NCBI RefSeq assembly: GCF_021730435.1
Contig: NZ_JABWGX010000021.1
Span: 23,292 to 87,291 of the forward strand
From: Xanthobacter agilis
GTDB lineage: Bacteria; Pseudomonadota; Alphaproteobacteria; Rhizobiales; Xanthobacteraceae
DNA length: 64,000 nucleotides
Reading direction: 5' to 3'
Made by a program: the position numbers and the translations under genes. This document shows, one piece after another, positions 39,711 through 47,806 of this stretch. Position 1 is the stretch's first letter. Each line of letters opens with the position of its first letter. The notes beneath the pieces were generated by a model, which worked only from the letters and a program-made list of their open reading frames with translations, was not told the DNA's origin and searched no databases.

Positions 39711-40060
39711 GCTGCGGCGCTCCTTTCCGTGTCTTGTCGCATGGGCGCCCGTGGCGCCGCGGCGCATCTCACTCGATCGTGAACGTTGCGGCAAGGCGGT
39801 GTCTGGCATACCTTGCCACCTCCGAGCGCAGAGCGCGCCCGCGCGCGGCATCGATCGCACCTTCAGTCGGCTCTTTCGACGCCGTGACGCTTTCATGACT
39901 TTGAGCGCGCTCCCGCCTATGTTAGGGAGGGCCCGCCCACGGGATCGGAGCAATCGATTTCGGGGGTGGGCCGCATGGCCCGGTGGAAACGACCCTCTTG
40001 GGCAAACGACCCTTTTTTGGGAAGACACCCTCTTGGGCAGCAAGGCGATTAAGCTCAGAA
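39711..40060. other. Leader region between divergent mscL and fabA, with repeats
   Basis: This 350-base divergent gap holds no credible gene. In many relatives the irr regulator gene precedes fabA; it is absent here. Three related units lie 20-70 bases before fabA: GACCCTCTTGGGCA at 39991-40004, GACCCTTTTTTGGGA near 40008-40022, and ACCCTCTTGGGCA at 40027-40039. Each has a small dyad (CCC-N-GGG) and could bind a regulator of fabA. No clear -35/-10 pair was assigned. Confidence 0.5.
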
Positions 40061-40594
40061 ATGGCGGAACGGCAGACCAGCTTCGGGTATGAGGATCTCC
40101 TCGCATGTGGACGTGGCGAGCTGTTCGGGCCGGGCAATGCGCAATTGCCGCTGCCGCCCATGCTCATGTTCGACCGCATCTCCGAGATTTCCGAGACCGG
40201 CGGGGAATTCGGCAAGGGCATGGTCCGCGCCGAGCTTGATGTGAACCCGGACCTTTGGTTCTTCGGCTGCCACTTCAAGGGCGATCCGGTGATGCCCGGG
40301 TGCCTGGGGCTCGACGCCCTGTGGCAGATGGTGGGCTTCTTCCTGGGCTGGCTGGGCTCGCCCGGACGTGGGCGGGCGCTGGGCCTCGGCGAGGTGAAAT
40401 TCTCCGGCCAGGTGCTGCCTTCCGTGAAGAAGGTGGTGTACGGCGTGGATTTCAAGCGCGTGATGCGGTCCAAGCTGGTGCTGGGCATCGCCGACGGCTG
40501 GCTCTCCGCGGACGGTACCGTTATCTATCGCGCCCATGATCTCAAGGTCGGCCTGTTCCAGACCGACGCGGCGACGGAGCCGGCGGGCGCCTGA
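40061..40594 (+). CDS. fabA: 3-hydroxydecanoyl-ACP dehydratase/isomerase
   Basis: FabA dehydrates 3-hydroxyacyl-ACP and isomerises trans-2- to cis-3-decenoyl-ACP, the branch point to unsaturated fatty acids. The 177-residue protein has catalytic His71 in [14 protein letters not shown] and Asp85 in LGLDALWQM, matching the hot-dog fold active site. Start 40061 gives the family length; a ribosome binding site is weak. It leads the fabA-fabB-fabI cluster, 177 bases ahead of fabB. Confidence 0.96.
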   Translation: MAERQTSFGYEDLLACGRGELFGPGNAQLPLPPMLMFDRISEISETGGEFGKGMVRAELDVNPDLWFFGCHFKGDPVMPGCLGLDALWQMVGFFLGWLGSPGRGRALGLGEVKFSGQVLPSVKKVVYGVDFKRVMRSKLVLGIADGWLSADGTVIYRAHDLKVGLFQTDAATEPAGA

Positions 40595-40771
40595 CAAGGC
40601 GCCGCCACGATCCGCAGCCATCATGCCCACGCCCGCCGTGGTCCCGTCCGGGATCGCGACGGCGCGGGCGAGTCGGGCATCGGCGAACCCGCGCGGTGAT
40701 CGAGCCCGACCCCTCGACGCCGCGCTGACGGGGCCGAGGGTCTGAACCGTGCGTTCCAATGGGGATTTGAC

Positions 40772-41989
40772 ATGCGCCGCGTCGTCGTCACCGGGATGGG
40801 CATCGTCTCGTCCATCGGCAACACCACGCAGGAGGTTCTCGCAAGCCTGCGCGAGGCCAAGAGCGGTCTCTCGTTCGCGGAGGACTATGCCAAGCTGGGC
40901 TTCCGCTCCCAGGTGCGCGGCGCGCCGACCCTGAACGCGGAAGATCTGGTGGACCGCCGCGCCATGCGCTTCCATGGCGGCGGCACCGCATGGAATCACG
41001 TGGCCATGGACCAGGCCATCCGCGATGCGGGGCTGGAGGCGAACGACGTCTCCAACATCCGCACCGGCATCATCATGGGGTCCGGCGGCTCGTCCACCAA
41101 GACCATCGTGGAGGCGGCCGACACCGCCCGCGAGAAGGGGCCGAAGCGCGTGGGGCCGTTCGCGGTGCCCAAGGCCATGGCGTCCACCGCCTCGGCGACC
41201 TTGTCCACCTGGTTCAAGATCAAGGGCCTGAGCTATTCCATCTCGGCCGCCTGCGCGACCACCAACATCTGCATCGGCAACGCCTATGAGCTGATCCAGT
41301 ACGGCAAGCAGGACATCATCTTCGCCGGTGGCTGCGAGGATCTGCACTGGACCTTGTCGGTGCTGTTCGACGGCATGGGCGCCATGTCCTCGGCCTATAA
41401 CGACCGGCCGCAGGTGGCCTCCCGCGCCTATGACAAGAATCGCGACGGCTTCGTCATCTCCGGCGGCGCCGGGGTGCTGGTGCTGGAAGAGTTGGAGCAC
41501 GCCAAGGCGCGCGGCGCCCGCATTTATGCGGAGATCGTCGGCTATGGCGCGACCTCCGACGGTGCCGACATGGTCGCTCCCTCGGGCGAGGGCGCCGCGC
41601 GCGCCATGGCGCTCGCCATGAGCACGGTGAAGGCGCCCATGGACTACATCAACCCGCACGCCACCTCGACCCCCATCGGCGACCTGAAGGAGATCGAGGC
41701 CATCCGCGCGGTGTTTGGCGACGCGTGCCCGCCGATCTCGGCCACCAAGTCGCTGACCGGCCACTCCCAGGGCGCCACCGGCGTGCACGAGGCCATCTAC
41801 TCGATCCTGATGATGCAGAACGGCTTCATCTGCGAGAGCGCCAACATCGAGGAAATGGACCCGGCGTTCGCCGACATGCCCATCGTGCGCCAGCGCATCG
41901 ACAATGCGAAGCTCGGCCATGTGCTCTCCAACGGCTTCGGCTTCGGGGGCACCAATGCGAGCCTCGTCATCAAGCATCCGGATGCGTGA
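40772..41989 (+). CDS. fabB: 3-oxoacyl-ACP synthase I
   Basis: FabB elongates cis-3-decenoyl-ACP, so it is essential for unsaturated fatty acids. The 405-residue thiolase-fold enzyme has the catalytic triad Cys161 (SAACATTN), His296 (NPHATSTP) and His331 ([10 protein letters not shown]). The start [23 protein letters not shown] is typical. It is between fabA and fabI on the same strand, the usual order in this bacterial order. Confidence 0.96.
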   Translation: MRRVVVTGMGIVSSIGNTTQEVLASLREAKSGLSFAEDYAKLGFRSQVRGAPTLNAEDLVDRRAMRFHGGGTAWNHVAMDQAIRDAGLEANDVSNIRTGIIMGSGGSSTKTIVEAADTAREKGPKRVGPFAVPKAMASTASATLSTWFKIKGLSYSISAACATTNICIGNAYELIQYGKQDIIFAGGCEDLHWTLSVLFDGMGAMSSAYNDRPQVASRAYDKNRDGFVISGGAGVLVLEELEHAKARGARIYAEIVGYGATSDGADMVAPSGEGAARAMALAMSTVKAPMDYINPHATSTPIGDLKEIEAIRAVFGDACPPISATKSLTGHSQGATGVHEAIYSILMMQNGFICESANIEEMDPAFADMPIVRQRIDNAKLGHVLSNGFGFGGTNASLVIKHPDA

Positions 41990-42196
41990 CCGGTGCTCCG
42001 GCGTACACGTATTGTAAAGATCGGTCGGAAGAGGTGACACCGAAGGCGTGGCGCGGCTGGGCCGCGTCTGCTATCGGCGGGTGATGTGCGAATTTGCCGC
42101 CGTGTCGCGTCGGCGCCGGGTGTTGGGGGCGGGCTTCTCGCGCCGCGTTCCCGGTCCGTCGCGTGTCTTCGCGGGACAATGCTCTAAGGGTGGGTG

Positions 42197-43045
42197 ATGC
42201 AGGACCTGATGAAAGGCAAGCGCGGCCTCGTGATGGGCGTCGCCAACGACCACTCCATCGCCTGGGGCATTGCCAAGACACTGGCGGGGCAGGGGGCGGA
42301 ACTCGCCTTCACCTACCAGGGCGAAGGCATGGCCAAGCGGGTGCGGCCGCTGGCCGAGGGCATCGGCTCCTCCATCCTGCTGCCATGCGATGTCGAGGAC
42401 ATCAAGAGCGTCGATGCGGTGTTCGAGACCCTCAAGGACAAATGGGGCAGCATCGATTTCCTGGTGCACGCGGTGGCCTTTTCCGACAAGTCGGAGCTGA
42501 AGGGCCGCTATGCGGATACCAGCCGCGAGAATTTCTCGCGCACCATGGTCATTTCCTGCTTCTCCTTCACCGAGATCGCCAAGCGCGCGGCGGCGCTGAT
42601 GCCCAACGGCGGCTCGCTCATCACCCTGACCTATGGCGGGTCCACGCGGGTGATGCCCAATTACAACGTGATGGGCGTGGCCAAGGCGGCGCTGGAAGCC
42701 TCCGTGCGCTATCTGGCGGCGGATTACGGTCCGGCCGGCATCCGGGTGAACGCCATTTCGGCCGGTCCCGTGCGCACCCTGGCGGGCGCCGGCATCGCCG
42801 ACGCGCGGCTCATGTTCAACTATCAGAAGCGCCACGCCCCGCTGCGCCGCACGGTCAGCATCGAGGAGGTGGGCGGCTCCGCGCTTTATCTGCTCAGCGA
42901 CCTGTCCACCGGCGTCACCGGCGAGATCCACTTCGTGGATTCGGGCTATAACATCATGTCCATGCCCCATCCCGACGTGCTGAAGACCCAGGAAGACGCC
43001 GAAGCCAAGCTGGCGGCGGAAGCCCCCTCCAAGGCGGCTGAATAG
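42197..43045 (+). CDS. fabI: Enoyl-ACP reductase (NADH)
   Basis: FabI reduces enoyl-ACP in the last step of each elongation cycle and is the triclosan/isoniazid-class target. The 282-residue SDR protein has the FabI-type cofactor loop GLVMGVANDHSIAWGIAKTLA and the active site Tyr156-x6-Lys163 in PNYNVMGVAKAALE. ATG 42197 lies behind AAGGGTGGG. The C-terminal 20 residues are an Ala/Glu tail seen in many alphaproteobacterial FabI. A 20-base palindromic hairpin at 43075-43094 follows the gene. Confidence 0.95.
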   Translation: MQDLMKGKRGLVMGVANDHSIAWGIAKTLAGQGAELAFTYQGEGMAKRVRPLAEGIGSSILLPCDVEDIKSVDAVFETLKDKWGSIDFLVHAVAFSDKSELKGRYADTSRENFSRTMVISCFSFTEIAKRAAALMPNGGSLITLTYGGSTRVMPNYNVMGVAKAALEASVRYLAADYGPAGIRVNAISAGPVRTLAGAGIADARLMFNYQKRHAPLRRTVSIEEVGGSALYLLSDLSTGVTGEIHFVDSGYNIMSMPHPDVLKTQEDAEAKLAAEAPSKAAE

Positions 43046-43074
43046 GTCGCTCCGACCGCGCGTTGCGACGTGGC

Positions 43075-43094
43075 GGCTGCCCGGCCGGGCAGCC
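43075..43094 (+). terminator. Palindromic hairpin after fabI
   Basis: A perfect 20-base palindrome (GGCTGCCCGG followed by its complement) lies 30 bases after the fabI stop, giving an eight- or nine-bp stem. Its place suggests the end of the fab transcript, but no T run follows. Confidence 0.5.
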
Positions 43095-43255
43095 TGATTC
43101 GTCATGGCCCGTCAGCGCTGTTGAATCCCCCTGCATTTCATGATTTGTGACGCGCCGCGTCACCGCTGCCGCCGCCCCTTTGGCGGGCCCGTGGAGGGGC
43201 GCGAAACAAGACATGCAAAACGGCGCCGGTGCCTGGTCCCGGTGGGGGGAAGGAC

Positions 43256-44032
43256 ATGCAGGCCCTGTTGGTGTCGGCCATCGTCTTCGTCGGCCTGTTC
43301 GGGGGGGTGTGCGCCGGCATGTTCGGCGCCCGGCGGCTGCGGGAGGAGCACCTTTCCAAGGAAACTCAGGAGGCGGTGAAGCTCGGGGTGGGCATGGTGG
43401 CGGCCATGTCGTCACTGATTCTCGGCCTGATGACGGCTTCGGTGAAGGGCAATTTCGACACCACGGCGCGCGATGTGCAGCAGTTCGCCACCGATCTCAT
43501 CACCCTGGACGTGGTGTTGCGCACCTACGGGCCGGGCGCGGACGACGCGCGCAAGGGGCTGATCGCCTACACGCAGCGCATGCTGGAGACGACCTGGTCC
43601 GGGGGCCAGGCCGGACCACACGAAAACGGGTCGGACGCAAGCCGGGGAACGCCATCGGAAGGCTTGCTGGAGGCCGTGGGCCGGCAGATTCGCAGCCTTG
43701 CCCCGGCGACGCCGGTCCTGTCGGAACTGCGCGCGGAGGCCCTCGACCGTTACAAGGCGATCGCCATCTTGCGTTGGACCGTCGCGGCCGAGAGCGTCAC
43801 CACGGTGCCGCCCGTCTTCATCGCGGTGCTGATCGTGTGGCTAACTCTCATTTTCGTGAGCTTCGGCCTGTTCTCGCCCGTCAACGGGGTGTCACTGGTG
43901 GTGTTCTTCCTGTGTTCGGTGTCGCTGGCCGGCGCGCTGTTCCTGATTCTGGAAATGAGCGGCCCCTTCGACGGCATCATCCGCGTGCCGAGCGACGCCA
44001 TGCAGAACGCGCTGAGCCAGATGCTGCAGTGA
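43256..44032 (+). CDS. DUF4239 bestrophin-like membrane protein
   Basis: A 258-residue membrane protein. ATG 43256 follows GGGGGAAGG. The N-terminal membrane helix (ALLVSAIVFVGLFGGVCAGMFGARRL) and VKLGVGMVAAMSSLILGLMTASVKGNFDTTARDVQQFATDLITLDVVLRTYGP match the DUF4239/bestrophin-like family. Two C-terminal membrane helices follow (PPVFIAVLIVWLTLIFVSFGLF and LVVFFLCSVSLAGALFLILEM). Eukaryotic bestrophins are anion channels; the role of this bacterial group is not known to me. It is monocistronic. Confidence 0.8.
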   Translation: MQALLVSAIVFVGLFGGVCAGMFGARRLREEHLSKETQEAVKLGVGMVAAMSSLILGLMTASVKGNFDTTARDVQQFATDLITLDVVLRTYGPGADDARKGLIAYTQRMLETTWSGGQAGPHENGSDASRGTPSEGLLEAVGRQIRSLAPATPVLSELRAEALDRYKAIAILRWTVAAESVTTVPPVFIAVLIVWLTLIFVSFGLFSPVNGVSLVVFFLCSVSLAGALFLILEMSGPFDGIIRVPSDAMQNALSQMLQ

Positions 44033-44166
44033 AGGCACGGTGCCTCCGGGGGTGTGTTGCGGCGCAACTTTAGAATTGTTACAAACTGAGTCTTGGGTGT
44101 CCGTGCCGTTTCCTGCCGTGTGGCGCAGGCCGGGCGCCTATATGGCAAGGACAGGAGAACCCCCCG

Positions 44167-45057
44167 ATGTCGCGCAATGCCCTCTGGGTGGCGGCGGCGA
44201 GCGTGCTCGTCGGCGTCGTCGTGCTCGGGCTGAAGACCATGGCCTGGTGGGTCACCGGTTCGGTGGCGCTGTTGTCCGATGCGCTCGAGAGCATCATCAA
44301 TGTGGCGGCCTCCCTCGGCGCGCTGGTGGCGCTGCATGTGTCCTCGCGCCCGGCCGACGCCAACCACCAGTTCGGCCACTACAAGGCGGAATATCTCTCG
44401 GCGGTGGTGGAGGGCGTGCTGGTGATCCTCGCCGCGCTCACCATCCTGCGCGAGGCCTATAACGGGCTCATGGACCCGCGCCTGCCAGACCAACCGTTCA
44501 CCGGCATGCTGTTCAACGGCGCCGCCACCGTGTTGAACGGGACGTGGTGCTGGGTGCTGCTGCGGGTGGGCAAGGCGCATCGTTCTCCCGCCCTTGTCGC
44601 CGATGCCAAGCATCTGTTTTCCGACGTGGTGACGTCGGTGGGGGTGCTGGTGGGCTTCGTGCTGGTGCCCCTGACCGGCTGGCCGCAGCTCGATCCGCTG
44701 ATCGCCGGTCTGGTGGCGCTCAATGTGCTGTGGATGGGCTGGGGCCTGATGCGCGAATCGGTGGCCGGCCTGATGGACGAGGCGGCCCCGCCGGAGGTGG
44801 TGGCGCATATCCGCCAGCTGGTCTCCTCCCATGCGGAAGGCGCGCTGGAGGTGCATGATCTGCGCACCCGCCACGCCGGGCGCATGACCTTCGTGCAGTT
44901 CCACATGGTGGTGCCGGACCAGATGACGGTCGCGGCGGCCCATGCCATCTGCGACCGCATCGAGACCGCCTTCGCCGAGGAGATGAAGGACGCCATCCTC
45001 ACCATCCATGTGGAGCCGGAGGCGGAAGCCCAGCATCACGGCGTGGTGGTGGTCTGA
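44167..45057 (+). CDS. Cation diffusion facilitator family transporter
   Basis: A 296-residue, six-helix inner-membrane metal efflux protein. Metal-binding residues appear as LLSDALESIINVAA (S-D-x3-E form in TM2) and ADAKHLFSDVVTSVGVLVG (H-x3-D in TM5). The cytoplasmic C-terminal domain (DLRTRHAGRMTFVQFHMVVPDQMTVAAAHAICDRIETAF) is of the CDF type, with ILTIHVEPEAEAQHHG at the end. It probably exports Zn2+, Fe2+ or Co2+ against protons. It converges on mogA, with seven bases between the stops. Confidence 0.93.
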   Translation: MSRNALWVAAASVLVGVVVLGLKTMAWWVTGSVALLSDALESIINVAASLGALVALHVSSRPADANHQFGHYKAEYLSAVVEGVLVILAALTILREAYNGLMDPRLPDQPFTGMLFNGAATVLNGTWCWVLLRVGKAHRSPALVADAKHLFSDVVTSVGVLVGFVLVPLTGWPQLDPLIAGLVALNVLWMGWGLMRESVAGLMDEAAPPEVVAHIRQLVSSHAEGALEVHDLRTRHAGRMTFVQFHMVVPDQMTVAAAHAICDRIETAFAEEMKDAILTIHVEPEAEAQHHGVVVV

Positions 45058-45064
45058 GGCGCGA

Positions 45065-45592
45065 TCAGGCGCCCTTGGGGCGGAACGCCACCACCACCTT
45101 CGGATCGGTCTCGATGCGGGCCGCGCCGATCAGGTCGAGGCAGTAGGGAATGGCCGGGAACACCGCGCCCAGGCACACGGAAATGGATGCCGGCTTGCCG
45201 GGCAGGTTGACGATCAGGGTCTTGCCCCGCACGCCGGCTTCCTGCCGCGAGAGGATGGCGGTGGGCACCTCGTGGAGGGAGATGCGCCGCATCTGCTCGC
45301 CGAAGCCGGGCAGGGGCTTGTGGATCACCGCGGCCATGGCTTCCGGGGTCAGGTCGCGCGGGGAGGGGCCAGTGCCGCCGGTGGTGCAGATGAGGTCCAG
45401 CCCCTCCTGGTCGCTCATGTCGATCAGGGTGTCCCGCACGCTCTCGAACCCGTCGGGGATGACGCGGTAGTCGGCGGTCCAGGCGCTGGTGATGGCATGC
45501 CGCAGCCACGCCTCGATGGCGGGACCGCTCTTGTCCTCATAGGTGCCCTGGCTGGCGCGATCCGAAATGGTGACGATGCCGATGCGGGCCAC
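45065..45592 (-). CDS. mogA: Molybdopterin adenylyltransferase
   Basis: MogA adenylylates molybdopterin before molybdenum insertion. The 175-residue protein starts MARIGIVTISDRASQGTYEDKSGPAI and carries CTTGGTGPSPRDLTPEA, the family's phosphate/molybdopterin-binding motif, plus LPGKPASISVCLGAVFPAI near the C-terminus. It is divergent from an HTH/PBP regulator that is itself next to two molbindins, so the group is molybdenum-related. Confidence 0.94.
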   Translation of the reverse strand: MARIGIVTISDRASQGTYEDKSGPAIEAWLRHAITSAWTADYRVIPDGFESVRDTLIDMSDQEGLDLICTTGGTGPSPRDLTPEAMAAVIHKPLPGFGEQMRRISLHEVPTAILSRQEAGVRGKTLIVNLPGKPASISVCLGAVFPAIPYCLDLIGAARIETDPKVVVAFRPKGA

Positions 45593-45780
45593 GATCGTGT
45601 CTCCGGTGCGGATGGGGTGCGGCCGGCGGCGCCCTTCGGAGCCGCCGCGTCACGGATGCTTTCGCTGTAGGCGCCGCAAGACCGCGGGGCAAGGCCGCGG
45701 GGCAAGGCGGCGCGGGAAGGGGGTGGTCGGCGTGGCGACTTGGCGCGACGGGTTTTTGTTGCGTCACTTCCATGACATCG

Positions 45781-45794
45781 TATCTATGCGGATA
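45781..45794. promoter_or_regulatory. Candidate dyad between mogA and the HTH/PBP gene
   Basis: TATC-TATGCG-GATA is an inverted repeat 52 bases before the HTH/PBP start, within the mogA promoter region. It could be a regulator site (a Mo-box-like element), but the similarity to a ModE box is weak. Confidence 0.3.
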
Positions 45795-45845
45795 TAGGTT
45801 TTCAGTGTCGTTCTTTCCGGCCCTTGTGTCTTTCTGGATTCCGTC

Positions 45846-46733
45846 ATGTCGGATTTTCTCACCACGCGTGAGTTGGCTACGCTTCTGAGGGTGAAGGAGC
45901 GCAAGGTTTACGATCTGGTGTCGTCCGGCACGCTGCCATTCCGCAAGGTCACCGGTAAGCTGCTGTTCCCGCGCAAGGAGATCGAAACCTGGCTCGGCGC
46001 GGAGACGGAGGGGGCGAACGACGAGGAGGCGCCGCCGCAGCTGGAAGCCCCGCGCGCCCTGGTGATGGCGGGGGGGCATGATCCGTTGTTGGAATGGGCG
46101 CTGCGGGAATCGCGCTCCGGCATCGCCGCTTTCTTCGACGGGGCGCTCGACGGGCTCAATCGCGCCGCGGCGGGGGATTGCATCGCCGCCGGCCTGCACA
46201 TCCCCGACGGGGATGACTGGAATGTCTCGATGGTGGCGGAGCGCTTCGGCGCGCAGCCGTGGGTGATGCTGGAGTGGGCGCGGCGCACGCGCGGGCTCAT
46301 GTCGCGGCCGGACCTGCCCCATGCGCCCACCTGCATGCGGGACATTCGGGGCCTCAGGTTCCAGCCGCGCCAGCCCGAGGCGGGCAGCGAGATGGTGCTC
46401 GACCGGTTGCTGAAGGCGGAAAAGATGGCGCGGGCGGACCTGCGCGCGGTCGATACGGTGGAGCGCTCGGAGACCGATCTCGCCATGGCCATCGCCGGCG
46501 GCCGGGCGGACGTGGGCCTTGGTATCGAGGCGGCGGCCCGGCAGCTCAATCTGGATTTCGTGCCGCTGGTGGAGGAGCGCTTCGACCTTCTGGTCTGGCG
46601 CAAGGCCTATTTCGACCCGCCGTTCCAGAAGCTGGTCGCGTTCTGCCGGACACCGGCCTTCGCGGCGCGGGCGCAGGCCCTCGGCGGTTACGATCTGTCG
46701 GGCTTCGGCACGGTGCATTTCAACGGGCGCTGA
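45846..46733 (+). CDS. Excisionase-HTH plus PBP-domain regulator
   Basis: A 295-residue one-component regulator. Residues 1-52 form an excisionase/MerR-type HTH (LTTRELATLLRVKERKVYDLVSSGTLPFRKVTGKLLFPRKEIETWL). Residues about 70-285 match the periplasmic-binding-protein-like domain fused to such HTHs (PBP_like; LVMAGGHDPLLEWALRESRSGIAAFFDGALDGLNRAAAGDCIAAGLHI, DLAMAIAGGRADVGLGIEAAARQLNLDFVPLVEERFDLLV). This domain also occurs fused to molybdopterin enzymes such as MoeA. Lying between mogA and mop, it is a good candidate molybdate or molybdopterin sensor. The ligand is inference. Confidence 0.85.
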   Translation: MSDFLTTRELATLLRVKERKVYDLVSSGTLPFRKVTGKLLFPRKEIETWLGAETEGANDEEAPPQLEAPRALVMAGGHDPLLEWALRESRSGIAAFFDGALDGLNRAAAGDCIAAGLHIPDGDDWNVSMVAERFGAQPWVMLEWARRTRGLMSRPDLPHAPTCMRDIRGLRFQPRQPEAGSEMVLDRLLKAEKMARADLRAVDTVERSETDLAMAIAGGRADVGLGIEAAARQLNLDFVPLVEERFDLLVWRKAYFDPPFQKLVAFCRTPAFAARAQALGGYDLSGFGTVHFNGR

Positions 46734-46788
46734 GCGACCCGGCGCGGTCGAGAGGCGCAGGGCTCCGGCGCGCATCGCGGAAGCGGAA

Positions 46789-46815
46789 GGCCGCCCGATT
46801 GCCGATCGGGCGGCC
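46789..46815. terminator. Hairpin between the HTH/PBP gene and the molbindin gene
   Basis: An 11-bp stem, GGCCGCCCGAT at 46789-46799 with ATCGGGCGGCC at 46805-46815, lies in the gap between convergent genes. It ends just before the molbindin stop at 46828 and probably terminates both. Confidence 0.65.
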
Positions 46816-46827
46816 GCGCCGCCGTCA

Positions 46828-47034
46828 TCAGTCGACGGCGACGATGACCTCGGACGACTTCACGATGGCGGTGGCGTCGCCGCCCACCTTGAGGCCGAGG
46901 TCTTCCACTGCCTCATTGGTGATGGAGGCGGTGATCTTGAGGCCGTTCACGTCGAGCACGACATGGGCGGTGGTGGCACCGGTCTTGATCTCGACAATCT
47001 TGCCGGGGAATGCGTTGCGGGCTGAAACCTTCAT
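46828..47034 (-). CDS. mop: Mono-domain molbindin (downstream copy)
   Basis: A 68-residue molybdate-binding protein made of one TOBE/Mop domain (MKVSARNAFPGKIVEIKTGATTAHVVLDVNGLKITASITNEAVEDLGLKVGG). Mop proteins assemble as hexamers that store or buffer molybdate. The ATG is at 47034, behind CAGGGAGAAC. It is 56/68 identical to the next gene upstream, so the pair arose by tandem duplication. The copies differ mostly by conservative swaps, and both keep SARN and TSITNE-like ligand regions. Confidence 0.93.
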   Translation of the reverse strand: MKVSARNAFPGKIVEIKTGATTAHVVLDVNGLKITASITNEAVEDLGLKVGGDATAIVKSSEVIVAVD

Positions 47035-47228
47035 GATGTTCTCCCTGTCTTTGGCGCGTCCCTGGGCGCATCCCTGGGCGGGGACGAGCGCCCGGTGTGA
47101 AGACAACGCGTGACATCGATGAACCGCAGCGGGTGACGCCCTGCCACGCCTGCGCAAGGGCCCCGCGCGGGCGGGCATGGGAGGGCGAGGCGGCGGGCCG
47201 TCCTCGCGGGCGCCCGCCGGCCGGGGGA

Positions 47229-47435
47229 TCACGCCACGGCGATGATGACGTCGGACGACTTCACGATGGCGGTGGCTTCGCCGCCCACCTTGAGGTCGAG
47301 TTCGTCCACGGATTCGTTGGTGATGGAAGCGGTTACCTTCAGGCCGTTCACATCGATCACCACATGGGCGGTGGTGGCGCCCTTCTTGATCTCGACGATC
47401 TTGCCGGGAAGAGCGTTGCGCGCGGAAACTTTCAT
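47229..47435 (-). CDS. mop: Mono-domain molbindin (upstream copy)
   Basis: A 68-residue TOBE/Mop-domain molybdate-binding protein starting at 47435 behind AAGGGAGATAAAA. It is the paralogue of the gene 194 bases downstream on the same strand. Differences from that copy include Leu9, Lys18 and an acidic change at 47 (Asp for Gly). Two copies suggest a high molybdate-buffering demand or two expression regimes. No ModE box was recognised in the leader. Confidence 0.93.
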   Translation of the reverse strand: MKVSARNALPGKIVEIKKGATTAHVVIDVNGLKVTASITNESVDELDLKVGGEATAIVKSSDVIIAVA

Positions 47436-47806
47436 TTTTATCTCCCTTGCTCGATGCAGCGGAGGCATCGCCAGGATGACGGCGCCCGGCGGACGGCGCT
47501 CGGATGGCGCCCCCGGTTGACGGCCCTTTTGCGAAGCCGGTCACGCGGGGGGCTCATATGCGACCCTCTCGCCGGACGCCGTGAAGAGCGGGCTGGTCCG
47601 TGCGGACTTAGCTAGTCATGCGCCGCAGCTGAAACAATATGCGGAAAATACCCGTGCTTTCCCGCCGGCGGCCGATGGCCAGCGGGGTCAAGGCGCTGCG
47701 TCGCGGCGCTGCGAAGTTATGTCGCGTCAACTATAGCTTCGTGCCGGCGAGGGGAGACGCCCGCGCGGCGGCGCGCGGGCGTCTCGGGGGGGCAGGCAGC
47801 GCCGCC
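47436..47806. other. Intergenic stretch between the molbindin pair and the AAA ATPase gene
   Basis: These 371 bases lie upstream of the leftward molbindin genes and downstream of the leftward AAA gene. They must hold the mop promoter. I see no reading frame with coding character, no tRNA and no clear repeat. Confidence 0.5.
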
